A stretch of 64,000 nt of DNA, taken from positions 694,427 through 758,426 of the forward strand of contig WTPW01000029.1 in assembly GCA_009809945.1 (NCBI GenBank), read 5' to 3'. The translations under genes and the position numbers were made by a program. The notes under the pieces are model-generated. The model ran no database searches and had not been told where the DNA came from. It worked only from the letters and a program-made list of their open reading frames with translations. The DNA is from Gigaspora margarita (Eukaryota > Glomeromycota > Glomeromycetes > Diversisporales > Gigasporaceae). Positions 35,007-47,119 of the stretch are shown in pieces (within the stretch, counting starts at the first letter, position 1; every line of letters starts with the position of its first letter).

Positions 35007-36329
35007 ATAAAGGAAAATACACAATATAACCCGGAGTTATACACCAGTAAATTTATTCGTACTGACGTTGTAACAAATAAAAGTCTTACTAGCATAATTT
35101 ACTATCCAAAATTTTCGATTATATTACAGTATTTTCATTTTTATTTTATATTATGTTTAATTGATTTAATTCATTTTATTTCTATGTAGTCATTTGTAAA
35201 TTGCTATACTTAAAATTGCCATCTGCTTAGAAATATTTATTTAAATAGCTTTATTTTTAAACCTAATAGGTGGCTACCCCAGGAATTACATTACAATAGG
35301 TTATTGTAAATAAAAATATAATTTGAAGATCAAATATAATGTATTGTGAATATCAAAATAATTATTTTTTTTGCTAATTTATTTGCCTTATTATTTAGTA
35401 TAAAATTAAAAAAAAAAAAAACAGCGGTTAAATCGTCGCCCAAAAATTTTCTGATCTCGTGTATGCAAATATTATTATTTTTATGCTTATTATTTAACAG
35501 TTAAAACGAATGACTCAAGTAATTTTGTATAGAGGCCTTTTAATTTGTCATTCTTGATTATCAGAAATGCAAATGTTTAAATTTTCAAAAGGAAATTGTA
35601 AAGATCTTTGCTAATAGAATCGCAATATTTTTAATGTTTTTAAAAAATAATTCAAATGTATTAAAAGTAATTGAATGCTCTGTTTTTTTGATTTGCCATG
35701 TAGATGCTTTGCTAAAGAAAAAAGTAGATAGTGGAAATTCAGAATTATCCATAATAGTAATTACACTATATCAGATATATATTAACAAATAAACATCTAA
35801 TTATACCTTAATTATCTAAATTTATGAACATATTACTACATATTCAAACCAAATTGATCAATATAAATGCTGGTTCTTATCATCTTTATTATATATATAT
35901 TATTACGACACCTAACCTTTTCGTCATATAAGCACATCCTTGCATTGCTAACTTTTGAGTAAAGAAATTAATAATCAATTTTGAATTTTTTAATAAAATT
36001 AATGATGTATTTTTTTTAGAAATAGATAAAGTTTATTACAACAATTAGTATTTAGACCCTTATACTGTAGATATTCTTATGTTTTTTTTTACTAATTTAT
36101 ATATTTCAATTTATAATAATTAAAAATTATAATGATAACATAAACTTATGTTCTTAACATTAATAAATATAAATTTCTTTTTAAAAATCATTTACTTATA
36201 ATATATATGATAATAATCATTTCAACAAATATATAAAATTGATTCAACAAAACAGCTATGTATAATGTTATTAATAAGCATGGTAATAATGGCCAAAATT
36301 GATTACTTCATTTCGATATCAACGAAAAG
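35007..36329. other. Intergenic between convergent kinase genes
   Basis: Very A/T-rich. ATAGGTGGCTACC at about 35268 resembles part of the palindrome at 5681. Nothing else recognised. Confidence 0.5.
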
Positions 36330-38062
36330 CTAAATAAAATAGGCGATGCAAAGTGTCACCCATCGCACTAGAAAATAAAAAGAATAATACAGAATAATTT
36401 TTGAAACAATAACTATGAGCAATAAATAAATATATTTAAATCGACCAAATCTAATCTAAATAGAAATATGGGATAAGAAATAAATTTGTTTAATTGCAAA
36501 TATAGTAATTTTAATGTAGTGCTCACCAGTAGGAACTTCAACAGAGTCGATAGGTTTACTTGTTGAAGCTTCTAATATGGATAATTAGCAATTTGTTTAG
36601 ATAATTAGTTTAGCAATTGTTAAGATAATTAGTTTAGATAATTATATACCTTTAATTGCTTTTGATATTCTCTGAGTGTAGATAATTTTGCTTGTATACA
36701 TATGATCTGGGTGCTTTTGTATGACCCCTGGCAATGTTTTGACCATTTTATCTGCGTCTAAGAATTGCTTTTTAATTTTATCTTCATCTTCTGAATCTTC
36801 TTCATCATCTGAATCTTCATCATCTGACTTTTCATCATCATCTGAATCTTCATCATCTGAATCTTCATCATCTGAATCTTCTTCATCATCTGAATCTTTT
36901 TCATCATCGGAATCTTCATCATTATCGGAATTTTCATTTATACCATCTCCATTATTCGAACTTTCCATAATATTGACACATTTTTTAAGTTTTTTGCAAA
37001 TTTGATGAGCTTTTGGCCGTTTTTGTGGATCAGCATCCATGCATTTATTAGCGAATTTAATATAACAATCTGGAGTTCCAGGAACAAATCCAGGCCGCAA
37101 CCCTGTGCAAATCTTAACTGCAAGTTTATCATCAAATTGATAACCATCGAAAGGTCTTTGTCCAGTTGACATCTCTGACATGATGACTCCAAAACCATAA
37201 ATGTCTGCAGCTTTTGTAAGCTTTTGACCTGATAAAACCTCAGGAGCCACATAAGGAATAACACCGTAAATAAAGTTTTCTGAATCATTTTTATTAATAT
37301 TTTTAGACAAACCTAGATCTGTGATGTAAGTTTGCACACTTTTGCTAATACCTTTATCCTGTAAGATATTACCACTGTGAAAGTCTGCATGAATATATCC
37401 CGTATAATGAATTTTCCATAAATTTTTTGAAATATCGAAAAGTAATTTTAATTTAGTTTGCCAGTTAAGATTTTGAAAATCTTTTCTTAAAAATTTATAA
37501 AGATTTCCATCAGTGGCATACTGAAATACCATCATACATTCATTTTGTTTCTGTATTTTGAGTTAATCCATAAACTTTAAGCTTGCTGCCAATATATAAA
37601 CATTTTATATGATTTTTAAACTTAAAAGATTTATATTAATGAATCAGCAATTATATATTTAATAAATAAGAGTGTAAATAAACGATGATTTAACTTACTT
37701 CTTTTAAAGAAAAATCTGACAAGGTCTTGAGAGAAACTATACTAGATGGTTCACGAGATCTTACATGGCCATGGTCATCTATTTTCTCAATTTTTCGTAT
37801 GCCATCTAACCAGGTTGCAGAGTATACAGAGCCAAATCCACCTTTGCCAATTTCTTCATTAAGAGTTAGTCTATCAAATGGAATCCATTCGATCATATTT
37901 TTATATTTAATAGTTCTAAGCTGAAAATTTTTTATGCAATAATCAATATCTTTATTTCCACTTGTCCACGTTTGAATCATTATTTCGGGATCACATGCAA
38001 GGCACCAAGATTCATGTGTGTTAAATTCATTACAATGTGTACATTTTCCATACTTCGAACTC
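36330..38062 (-). CDS. Zinc-ribbon plus tyrosine-kinase-like kinase with acidic tail; probably the 3' half of a gene starting at 43797
   Basis: Minus-strand exons: 37699-38062 (acceptor AAAG or GGAG), 36650-37620, 36527-36571 and a tentative last exon 36330-36367. The first exon reads a four-cysteine ribbon (KCTHCNEF, then WCLACDPE) and then WTSGNKDIDY. The kinase lobe follows: IGKGGFGSVYSATW, then IVSLKTL. The second exon begins FKNHIKC and continues LKVYGLTQNTET. It needs one A fewer in the A4 run at 37543-37546 to reach CMMVFQYATDGNL. Later come YIHADFHSGNIL, TDLGLSK, YVAPEVLSG and DPQKRPKAHQ. HAD for HRD and DLG for DFG are usual in this fungal family. A Ser/Asp/Glu tract coded by a TCATCATCTGAATCT microsatellite (36780-36930) follows the kinase domain. 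The first exon needs one base from upstream, the phase left by the Sel1 exon at 43484. Confidence 0.75.
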
Positions 38063-38142
38063 CTTTATATCATTAAACAACATACAGTTATTCTCACAAA
38101 TTAGATGGTTTTTAAATTTTAGTATATTTATTTTAAACTTAC

Positions 38143-41100
38143 CGACTAATTAATTTATTAAATAAACAAATAGTTAATTAGCCTGAATAGCTTATTTTAA
38201 TTACTTGGTTTAATAAATTATTTTCTTTATACTCACATACTAAATTAACACGAATCAAATGAAAATAAATAGTTAATATTCAAAAACTTGAATAGCTTAT
38301 TTTGCCTCGCTTTTAAATTATTTCGATCAGTGATTTTCATACATCGCACCGTAAATTAGAGAAATCTAGAAGAAAACCAATCTGTAATTGTTATAAATTA
38401 TTTTTATCCAATCATATGTCGCCATTTTTTTTCTAGATTCTCGGTGTGATATATGAATATCGCTGATCACAGTAATCTGAAAAGCGCAGTAGTTTAATAA
38501 ATGTCTTTGTACTCACACCCTAAATTAATGTGAATAAAATGAAAATAAATATTATACGATCAAGAACTTGGATAGCTACTGTATTTTAATTACTTAGTAG
38601 AGTAAGTTTACATTATACTCACCCACTAGAATAAAATGAAAACAAATAATAAATATTCAAGAACTTGAATAGCTTGTTTTAATTACTTAGTTTAATAAAT
38701 GCCTTTACACTCACGCCCTAAAATAATGCAAATAAAATGAAATGAATTTTAAATAATTAAGATTTGAAAAGTTGGTTAATTAATTTAATATATGTTCTTT
38801 ATACTCACGCCCTAAATTAATGCGAATAAAAAATGAAAATAAATAATAAATATTCAAGAACTTAAATAGTTTATCTTAAATACTTAGCTTCCTTATACTC
38901 ACTCTCTAGAATAAAATGTAAATAAATAATAATATTCATGAACTTGAATAACTTATTTTAATAAATGTTCTTTATACTCACAAACTAAATTATAAAATGA
39001 AAATAAATAGTAAATATTCAATAACGTGAATAGCTTTATTTTAATATTTTAATAAATGTTCTTTATACTCACAAACTAAATTATAAAATGAAAATAAATA
39101 GTAAATATTCAATAACTTGAATAGCTTTATTTTAAATTTAATAAGTGTTCTTTATACTCACTATCTAAATTAACACGAATAAGTAAAAATAAACAGTAAC
39201 CTGAATAGCTTGTTTTATTATAATTACTTAGTTTATAAATGTTTTTTATACTCACTTCCTAAATTATTACGAAATAAATAATAAATATTCAAGAACCTGA
39301 ATAGCTTATTTTAATATTTATTTGAATAAATGTTCTTTATACTCACAAACTAAATTAATAAAAATAAAATAAAAATAAATAGTAAATATTCAAGAACTTC
39401 AATAGATAATTTTAATTACTTAGTTTAATAAACGTTCTTTAGACTCACTCACTAAATAAAATGAAAATAAATAATAAATATTTAAGAACTGAATAACTTA
39501 TTTTGATTACTTAGTTTAATATATGTTCTTTATACTCACTCACTATAACAAATGAAAATAAAATAGCAAATATTCAAGAATTGCTTATTTTAAATACTTG
39601 ATTTATAAAGATTATTCATATTCACCCCCTAGAATAAAATGAAAATAGTAAATATTCAAGAACTTGAATAGCTTATTTTTAGTTTAATAAATGTTCTTTA
39701 TACTTGCATACTAAATTAATATAAATGAAATAAAATAATAGTAAATTACAAGAATTTGAATAGCTTATTTTAATTACTTAGTTTAATAAATGTTCTTTAT
39801 ACTCACTCACTAGAATAAAATAAAAATAAATAGTAAATATTCAAGATCTTGAATAGTTTATTTCAATTACTTAGTTTAATGTATATTCTTTATACTCACG
39901 CCCTAAATTAATGCGAATAATGAAAATAAATAATGAATATTCAAGAACTTGAAAAGATTATTTTATTATTTAGTAAATGTATTTATACTCACTCACTAGA
40001 ATAAAATGAAAATAATAGTAAGCATACAAGAGCTTGATAGCTTATTTTAATTATTTATTTTAATAAATGATCTTTATACTCACTCACTAGAATAAAATTG
40101 TAATTATCCAAGAGCTTGAATACTTATTTTAATCAATTTAATAAATGTTCTTTATACTTACGCCCTAAATTAATGCGAATAAAATGAAAATAAATGGTAA
40201 ATATTTCAAGAACTTGAAAAGCTTATTTTAATTACTTAGTTTAATAAATACTCTTCATACTCACACCCTAAAGTAACACGAATAAAATGAAAATAAATAG
40301 TAAATTTTCAAAACTCGAATAGCTTATTTTCATTGCTTAATTTAATAAATGTTCTCTATGCTCACAGACTAAATTATTACGAACAAAATAAAATAATAGT
40401 AAATATTCAAGAACACGAATAGCCTATTTTGAAAACTATACTCACAATCTAAATTAATGTAAATAAAATGAAAATAAATAGTAAATTTTCAAGAACTTGA
40501 ATAGCTTATTTTAATACTTATTTTAATAAATGTTCTCTATACTCACGTCCTAAATTAATACAAACGAAATGAAAATAATTGTAAACATTCAAGAACTTGA
40601 ATAGCCTATTTTAGCAATTTGTTTAATAAATGTTCTTTATACTCACGCCCTAAATTAATGCGAATAAAACGAAAATAAATTGGTAATGATCAAAAACTTA
40701 AATTGCTTATTTTAATTATTTAGTTTAATAAATTTTTAAATAATCACCCACTATAATAAAATGAAAATAAATAATAAATATTCAAGAATTTGGATAGCAT
40801 ATTTTGATTTCTTTGTTTTTAAATGTTCTTTATACTCACGTTCTAAATTAAAGCGAATAAAATGAAAAAATAATAAATATTCAAAAATTGAATAGCTTAT
40901 TTTAATTAGTTTAATAAATGTTTTTTATACTCACTCACTAGAATAAAATGAAAATAAGTAGTAAATATTCAAGGAATTGATGGCTTATTTTAATTAGTTT
41001 AATAAATGTTTTTTTATACTCACTCACTAGAATCAAATGAAAATAAATAGTAAGTATTCCAGGACTTGATAGCTTATTTTAATTACTTAGTTTAGTAAAT

Positions 41101-43408
41101 GTTCTTTATACTCACACACTAGAATTAAATGAAAATGAATATTAAGTATTCAAGGACTTGATGATATTTTAATTTCTTAGTTTAGTAAATGTTCTTTATA
41201 CTTACTTGCTAGAATCAAATAAAAATGATCATGAATTTGAGTAGCTTATTTAATTACTTAGTTTAATATAATTGTTTTTTATACTTACAATCTAAATTAA
41301 TGTGAATAAAATGAAAATAAATAGTAAATATTCAAGAACTTGAATAGCTTATTTTAAATATTTAAATATTTGGTTTAATAAATGTTCTTTATACTCACTC
41401 GCTAGAATAAAATAAAAATAGTAATATTCAAGAACATGAACAAATTATTTTAATTAATTAGTTTAATCAATGATTTTATACTTACTTTCTAGATAAAATG
41501 AAACTAAATAGTAAATATTAAGAACCTGAATATATTTAAATATTTAATTCAATAATTGTTCTTTATACTTACTCACTAAATAAAATGAAAATAAATAGTA
41601 AATATTATAGAACTTTAATAGCTTATTTTAAATACTTAATTGCTTTATACTCACTCACTAGATTAAAATGTAAATAAATAATAAATACTCAAGAACTTGA
41701 ATAGCTTATTTTAATAAATGTTTTTTATACTCACTATCTAAATTAACACGAATAAAATGAAAATAAATATTCAACTTAAATAGCTTATTTTAATTACTTA
41801 GTTTAATAAATGTTCTTTATATTCACATTCTAAATTAATGCGAATAAAATGAAAAAAAAGTTAATATCAAAAACCTGAATAGCCTATTTTAGTTATTTAA
41901 TCTAATAAACGTTCTTTGTACTCACTCACTAAAATAAAAATAAATAGTAAATATTCAAAAACTTGAATAGCTCATTTTAATTATTTAGTTTAATAAATGT
42001 TCCTTAATACTCACACACTAGAATAAAATGAAAATAGTAAATATTCATGAACTTGCATATTATTTAATTACTTAGTTTAAATAAATGTTTTTTATACTCA
42101 CGCCCTAAATTAATGCGAATAAAAAGAAGATAAATAGTGAATAGTCAAGAACTTAGTAGTTTATTTTAATCACTTGTTTAATAAATTTTTTTTCATACTT
42201 ACTCGCTAAAATAAAATGAAATAACTAGTAAATATTCAGGAACTTACATTAATTACTTAATTTAATAAATGTTCTTTATACTCACAATCTATATTGATAC
42301 GAATAAAATAAAAATAAATAGAAATCATCAAAAACCTGAATAACTTATTTTAATTACTTTTCCTTCATACTCACTCACTGAATAAAATGAAAATAAATAA
42401 TAAATATTTAAGCACTTGAACACCTTATTTAAAATATTTAGTTTAATAAATGTTCTTTATACTCACTCACTAGAATAAAATGAAGATAAATAGTAAATGT
42501 TCAAAAAACTTTAATGACCTATTTTAGTTACTTAGTTTAATAGATATTTTCTATTCTCACCTGCTATAATAAAATGAAAATAGTAAAGATTTAAGAACTT
42601 GAATAGCCTATTTAAATTAATTTAATAAATGTTCTTTATACTCACTCACTAGATAAAATGAAAATAAATAATAAATATTCAATCTTGAATAACTCATTTA
42701 AATTACTTTTTATTAAATGCTCTTTATACTTACAAACTAAAGAATACGAATAACATGAAAATAAATAGTGAATATTCAAGAAACTTGAGTAGCTTATTTT
42801 AATTATATAGTTTAATAAATTTCTTTATACTCACTCGCTATAATTAAATGAAAATAAATGGTAAATATTCAAGAACGTATATAGCTTATTTTAATTACTT
42901 AGTTCAATAATGCTTTTTATACTCACGTGCTAAATTAATGCAAATAAAATTAAAATAAATAGTGAATACTCAAGAAATTGAATATCTTAATTTAATTGCT
43001 TAGCTTAAAAAATGTTCTTTATACTCACAAACTAAATTAATGTGAATAAAATGAAAATAATAATAAATATTCAAGCATTTAAAATAGCATTTTAATAATC
43101 GATAAATGTTCTCTACACACAACCTAAATTGTTAAAAAATTTTTTAGTAAAATATGTTGATTAAATCAATTGTTGTTTACATATGTGGCAGTTTATATAC
43201 ACTTCAAAAACTTGACTAGTATTGGACTAATCTTATCAGTTAGTATAGCCATAATTGTTAATTTAGCTATTAACTGGTCTGTACCAATACTAATTATAAA
43301 ATTGATTGCTAGAGATATTTTATACTTACTCACTAAACAAAAATAGTTTAAAGTATTGATTAAAATAACAGAAATATTATTTTATATCCTAATTATTATT
43401 CTTACTCT
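38143..43408 (-). repeat. Array of 55 intron-like units separated by hypervariable 3-nt micro-exons
   Basis: Full units are about 93 bp. On the plus strand each contains ACTCAC, three variable bases, then CTAGAATAAAATG or CTAAATTAATGCGAATAAAATG. On the minus strand this is ...TTTTATTCTAG, NNN, GTGAGTATAAAG... In 55 of 55 units the acceptor is TAG or CAG. The donor starts GT in 54 and GC in one (GCAAGT at 39702-39707, the accepted GC-AG form). Other donor changes are mild (GTAAGT about nine times; GTGAAT, GTGAGC, GTGAGA, GTGATT, GTGTGT, GTAAGA rarely). The triplet on the coding strand takes 23 values: TGA 14 times, GGC 6, TTT 5, CGA and ATT 3 each, AGA, ATA, TAT, TGT, TGG and GGT twice, and 12 others once. 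Spacing is 74-112 bp apart from one gap of 215 and one enlarged by a MITE. Counts were made by eye. Confidence 0.85.
38325..38468. mobile_element. MITE inserted in one intron unit of the array
   Basis: Inverted ends GATCAGTGATTTTCATACAT and its imperfect complement, with TTCTAGATTCTC/GAGAAATCTAGAA inside. It enlarges one unit to about 274 bp without touching the splice-like motifs either side. Confidence 0.7.
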
Positions 43409-43483
43409 CTAAAAAATTAAAATATTAAATTACTTTGAGAATTTAATTTAAAGTCAAAATTAATTAGTATATAAATAACCTAC

Positions 43484-43797
43484 TTGCCAAGCCATTCTAG
43501 GAATTTTGGATAATTTTTTTCCACACCAATTCCGAATTTGTAACAAATGGCTGTTTTAAAAATTCCCATAGAATTACCCGCCTCAGCTGATTTTAGATAA
43601 GATTCAAATGCTTTACACTTATCTATTTTAACCCTGATTCCTAAATAATAACAATGACCAACATAATAAATTCCATTAGAATTATTCATGTCTGCAGACT
43701 TTTGATAATACTCGAATGCTTTGTTTGCATCCTTTTTAACTCCTATTCCATTTTCGTAACAATGACCAAGCCAAAATGTTTCATCTTGATCATTCAT
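43484..43797 (-). CDS. Sel1-repeat exon, probably the first exon of the kinase gene
   Basis: ATG at 43797 is preferred over an upstream TTG. The exon encodes about 104 residues: FWLGHCYENGIGVKKD, AFEYYQKSAD, then YYVGHCYYLGIRVKID, AFESYLKSAEAGN, then TAICYKFGIGVEKN and FLEWLG. These are nearly three Sel1-like repeats of about 36 residues, alpha-alpha units used for protein binding. The frame meets a TAG directly after LGK, but a donor GTAGGT sits there (43478-43483), ending the exon in phase 2 (GGC AA). Downstream on the same strand lies the micro-exon array and then a kinase exon of matching phase. It could instead be a stand-alone 105-residue Sel1 protein. Kinase plus Sel1 combinations are known in these fungi. 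Confidence 0.7.
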
Positions 43798-44225
43798 ATT
43801 TGTTAATTTCAAGTTATTCTAAGTCTAAATTAATGATTTGAGTGATTTAGTCTAAACTAAAGTCTTGAATTTTAGGCACGAAGAAATTATGATGTACGTA
43901 TGTACATAAGAAAAAATTTTGCAGTTGTGTTATGTAACACATAATTTATAACAATATTGTTTATGCATGCTGTAATCTAAATATACACAACCTTTTAGTG
44001 TAAGCGCAATACTATTAAAAAATACTACTATGATTCCATGTAATATATATCCTCGATAGTTGAAGACCACAATCGAGAATTGATATATTCAGTCCGAGTA
44101 ATTAGAACTAATGGAAAAGAGCTCTAAATTACGTCACGATTCTCTAATTCTCGATCATAGGATTAGACTTTATATGTCTTTTAATCAGAATCATGATCTA
44201 GGCGGTTTCGCCGCCCATAATAAAT

Positions 44226-44366
44226 ATCACGGCTGATGCTGAAGCTATGACCTATTTTGATATAAAATTTAAAAATTTTTCTTGGGTATAGATTACATAT
44301 TTATAGAGTATATATGGATTTTATAGTTTCAAATCGAGACTCATTACTTCAGCATCAGCAGTGACA
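44226..44366. mobile_element. MITE
   Basis: Inverted ends around CACGGCTGATGCTGAAG and CTTCAGCATCAGCAGTG, about 20 bp. TA or TAA occurs on both sides but the exact end is uncertain. Confidence 0.55.
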
Positions 44367-44626
44367 ATAAATATAGTAAAATGTAGATTTGTTGGTTTCA
44401 TTCTTTTCTAATACGACATTGATCTTTATTTTCGTTCTAAAAAATCTTCAGGCCTTTTTATATAATACATCCAAACCTTCCAAACAGATTTAATGACTTT
44501 AATTTAGAAAAGATAAGAAAAAATTCGCATTTATAAGATTTTCATGCAGTACACATAACTAAAAATTGCATTTAGAAAGATATTACATTTAGAGGTTTGC
44601 ATTTAGAGTAGTTTGAATGTAGTAAG

Positions 44627-44692
44627 TAATAATGAATATAATAGTTATCCACCTCGATTAATAATGAATATAATAGTTATCCCCCTCGATTA
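44627..44692. repeat. 33-bp tandem duplication
   Basis: AATAATGAATATAATAGTTA followed by TCCMCCTCGATT, twice, one mismatch. Confidence 0.75.
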
Positions 44693-46039
44693 AATTTTGA
44701 TTTTGATCTTTGTTTCTTTGTTTAGATGCTCCACTTATAGTTCTGAATGATAACAATAACGTTGTGTAGCTACTTAGTTACTTAGTTAATTAGTAATTTT
44801 TGTATATATAATCAATTCAAATGAAATAGGATATGAGAGAACCTGGGCCCTTCCGGGGCCAACATTGGTCCATCAAATTCAAAACCAGATTCTTTTATTT
44901 GTTGTGTGAAAGGTCTTTTTTTTTAATTATTTAAGCATTTTTTAAAATAAGTTTAAACCATATTTTAAAATATTGGCGATTGTAATGGCTAATGGCTGGA
45001 ACCGAAAATATTAGCTTTAACGATAACGTCTCTTTTAGGTATGATAATTATCATTTTCACAAAACTACGTAATTGTTTTGTAACTATTACAAGATTTAAT
45101 GATCAAACCTCTTAATATTCGTCTTAAATCCAAAAAAATATTATTTTAAAAATTTAAATCTGATTTAAAACATTCACACCACTATTGTAATCCGAGATTA
45201 TACTCTTACACATTCAATAAATATTATATACTAATCTAGACCTAATTCCTATCCAATTGTGATTGATAAAGTAATGTAGTGTATATTTTTCGAACACAGC
45301 GTAGCACGAAATTGATTTGATAATAGAATTATAAATCACGTCGCTCAACGGATAATGTAAATTCGAATCAAATTGAAGCATGATGTTACATTCTTATTTG
45401 TAACATCTTAATACAACCAATAAAAATAAATAAAAATACATATGACCCAAACCTTTACTCTAAATATAACAGTTGTAACAAATACAATTTTCTTTTCTTT
45501 TATAAGAATTATTTAAATAATAATGTTTTTAAGTTTTAATAATTTAATAAAATTTTTTACAGATTTTTTATGCAAATCTTTAATAATTAAATTTTTATAT
45601 AATTTTTAACCATTTATTTAAAAGTCAATATTTTTCTTAACAAACTATTTAAATAATTTTTTTTGTAATTAAATTTTTATATAATTTTTTAACCATTTTT
45701 TTAAAAGTCAATATTTTTCTTAACAAATTATTTAAATAATTTTTTTTGAGCGAAATTCAAAGATTTTTAATTTTGTATAAAAAATTTTTAAAGTTAAAAC
45801 ATATCATAATTATTGCATATATATCAAAAGTTTAAATTCTAATTTACTATTACATATCTACAAAGAATTTAAATAATATAAAATACGTCAAATAATTATA
45901 TATAATCAAATTAACTATCCCTAATATAAATAAATCAAATTGATTAGATATTTTAATATATAATTATATAATAAAATGTCCAAATGTGCCATTTATTGTA
46001 TATAGTATACGAAAATAAAAATTATTATAGCATTTAAGA

Positions 46040-47119
46040 CTAAAAATTTTCACGATTTCTTATTAGCAAATTATTAATTGTATCTAATATAGAGTTATCA
46101 ATATCATTTGTGAAAAGTTCTAAAGAGGTTAGAGTAGTGTTTTTGTAAAGAGCTTTGGATAATGCTTTTCCTACATCCGAGTTAAGTTGATTGTCACTGA
46201 GATTAAGTGAAACTAAAGTTGTGTTTATATTAAGTGTATCTGCTAGTGCTTCTCCACCTTCAGAACCAAGTTGATTTTTACTAAGATTTAAATAGGATAA
46301 AGTAGTGTTCTTACAAAGAACTTTTGCGAATACTTTTCCTACTTCAGGACCAAGAAGATTTTCACTAATATTCAATGAAGTTAAAGTGTTGTTTTTATAA
46401 AGTGCTTCCGCTAGTTCTTTTCCACCTTCAGAAAAAAGTTGATTATCCATAACATTTAAATAAATTAGAGTAGTATTTAAGCTGATTGCTGCGGCGATTG
46501 CTTTACCTACTTGTGAATCAAGTTTATTACCCCAAATATACAGGTGTGTTAAAGTAGTATTCTTATGAAGAACTTCCGCGAGTACATTACCTCCTTCAGT
46601 ACCCAGTCCGTTGTGCGAAAGTGTTAAAGAAGTCAAAGTGCACTTATCAAAAATCCTTGACAATAAAGAATTTACTATTTCACAATGAATGCTTAAATCT
46701 TTAAGTTTTTTACTTGTCCGTAAAAACATTTTAGTTAAAGTATATCTAATTAATTTTGCAGCAATTAATTGCGCATGATAATTAGAAAAATTGAAATTAT
46801 GAGAATTATTCTCAAATAATCTCATAATTCCATTATCTGAATCAATTTTAATAACCATTGTATAAGCAGTATAATCAAATAATGGTTTTTGATTGTTCGG
46901 AAATGTTATAAATGTTTTTAATGATGATTGTTCTTCTGTATTTAATATTAATAAACATGTTCTCACAAGTTTTTTACTCCTAAATAAACTTAATTCTCTC
47001 CATAATAATGGTATAGCAATTCTACACCATTGACGATTTACAAGAAGGCATGAAAATAAATCCCAATTCTTTAGGTAGGTAAATGTTTCAAAAAGACATT
47101 CGTTTGGTAAGATTATCAT
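46040..47119 (-). CDS. F-box protein with seven RI-type leucine-rich repeats
   Basis: Single-exon gene of 359 residues, ATG at 47119, TAG at 46040-46042. Residues 1-45 form an F-box (LPNECLFETFTYL, then FSCLLVNRQWCRIAIPLLW), which docks to Skp1 in SCF ubiquitin ligases. A linker of about 110 residues follows. From about residue 165 come seven repeats of 28 residues with the pattern TLTSLxLSxNxLGxEGGxALAxAL, the ribonuclease-inhibitor class also found in NLRC3-like proteins. These would be the substrate-binding surface. The leader residues 1-14 are uncharged and give no targeting signal. The frame is intact, unlike its paralogue at 24640-26326, with which it shares flanks on both sides. It is a member of a large lineage-specific F-box family; the target is unknown. 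Confidence 0.9.
   Translation of the reverse strand: MIILPNECLFETFTYLKNWDLFSCLLVNRQWCRIAIPLLWRELSLFRSKKLVRTCLLILNTEEQSSLKTFITFPNNQKPLFDYTAYTMVIKIDSDNGIMRLFENNSHNFNFSNYHAQLIAAKLIRYTLTKMFLRTSKKLKDLSIHCEIVNSLLSRIFDKCTLTSLTLSHNGLGTEGGNVLAEVLHKNTTLTHLYIWGNKLDSQVGKAIAAAISLNTTLIYLNVMDNQLFSEGGKELAEALYKNNTLTSLNISENLLGPEVGKVFAKVLCKNTTLSYLNLSKNQLGSEGGEALADTLNINTTLVSLNLSDNQLNSDVGKALSKALYKNTTLTSLELFTNDIDNSILDTINNLLIRNRENF

Larger units (their letters stand above)
43798..46039. other. Intergenic with small repeats
   Basis: It contains the MITE 44226-44366, a GGCGGTTTCGCCGCC hairpin at about 44200, a relic of the GCATTTAGAGA element at 44540-44620, and a 33-bp tandem duplication at 44627-44692. GGGGCCAACAT at about 44858 resembles GGGCCAACAT at about 698. 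From 45480 to 46000 the sequence is highly A/T-rich with a duplicated AATTTTTATATAATTTTTAACCATTT block. Confidence 0.5.

Noticed and set aside
36721..37005. Serine-rich plus-strand protein
   Set aside because: Antisense shadow of the kinase acidic tail microsatellite.
38143..43408. CRISPR-like array or ordinary satellite
   Set aside because: Spacers are only 3 bp, repeats are about 90 bp and diverged, and the host is eukaryotic. The invariant splice dinucleotides are not explained by a simple satellite.
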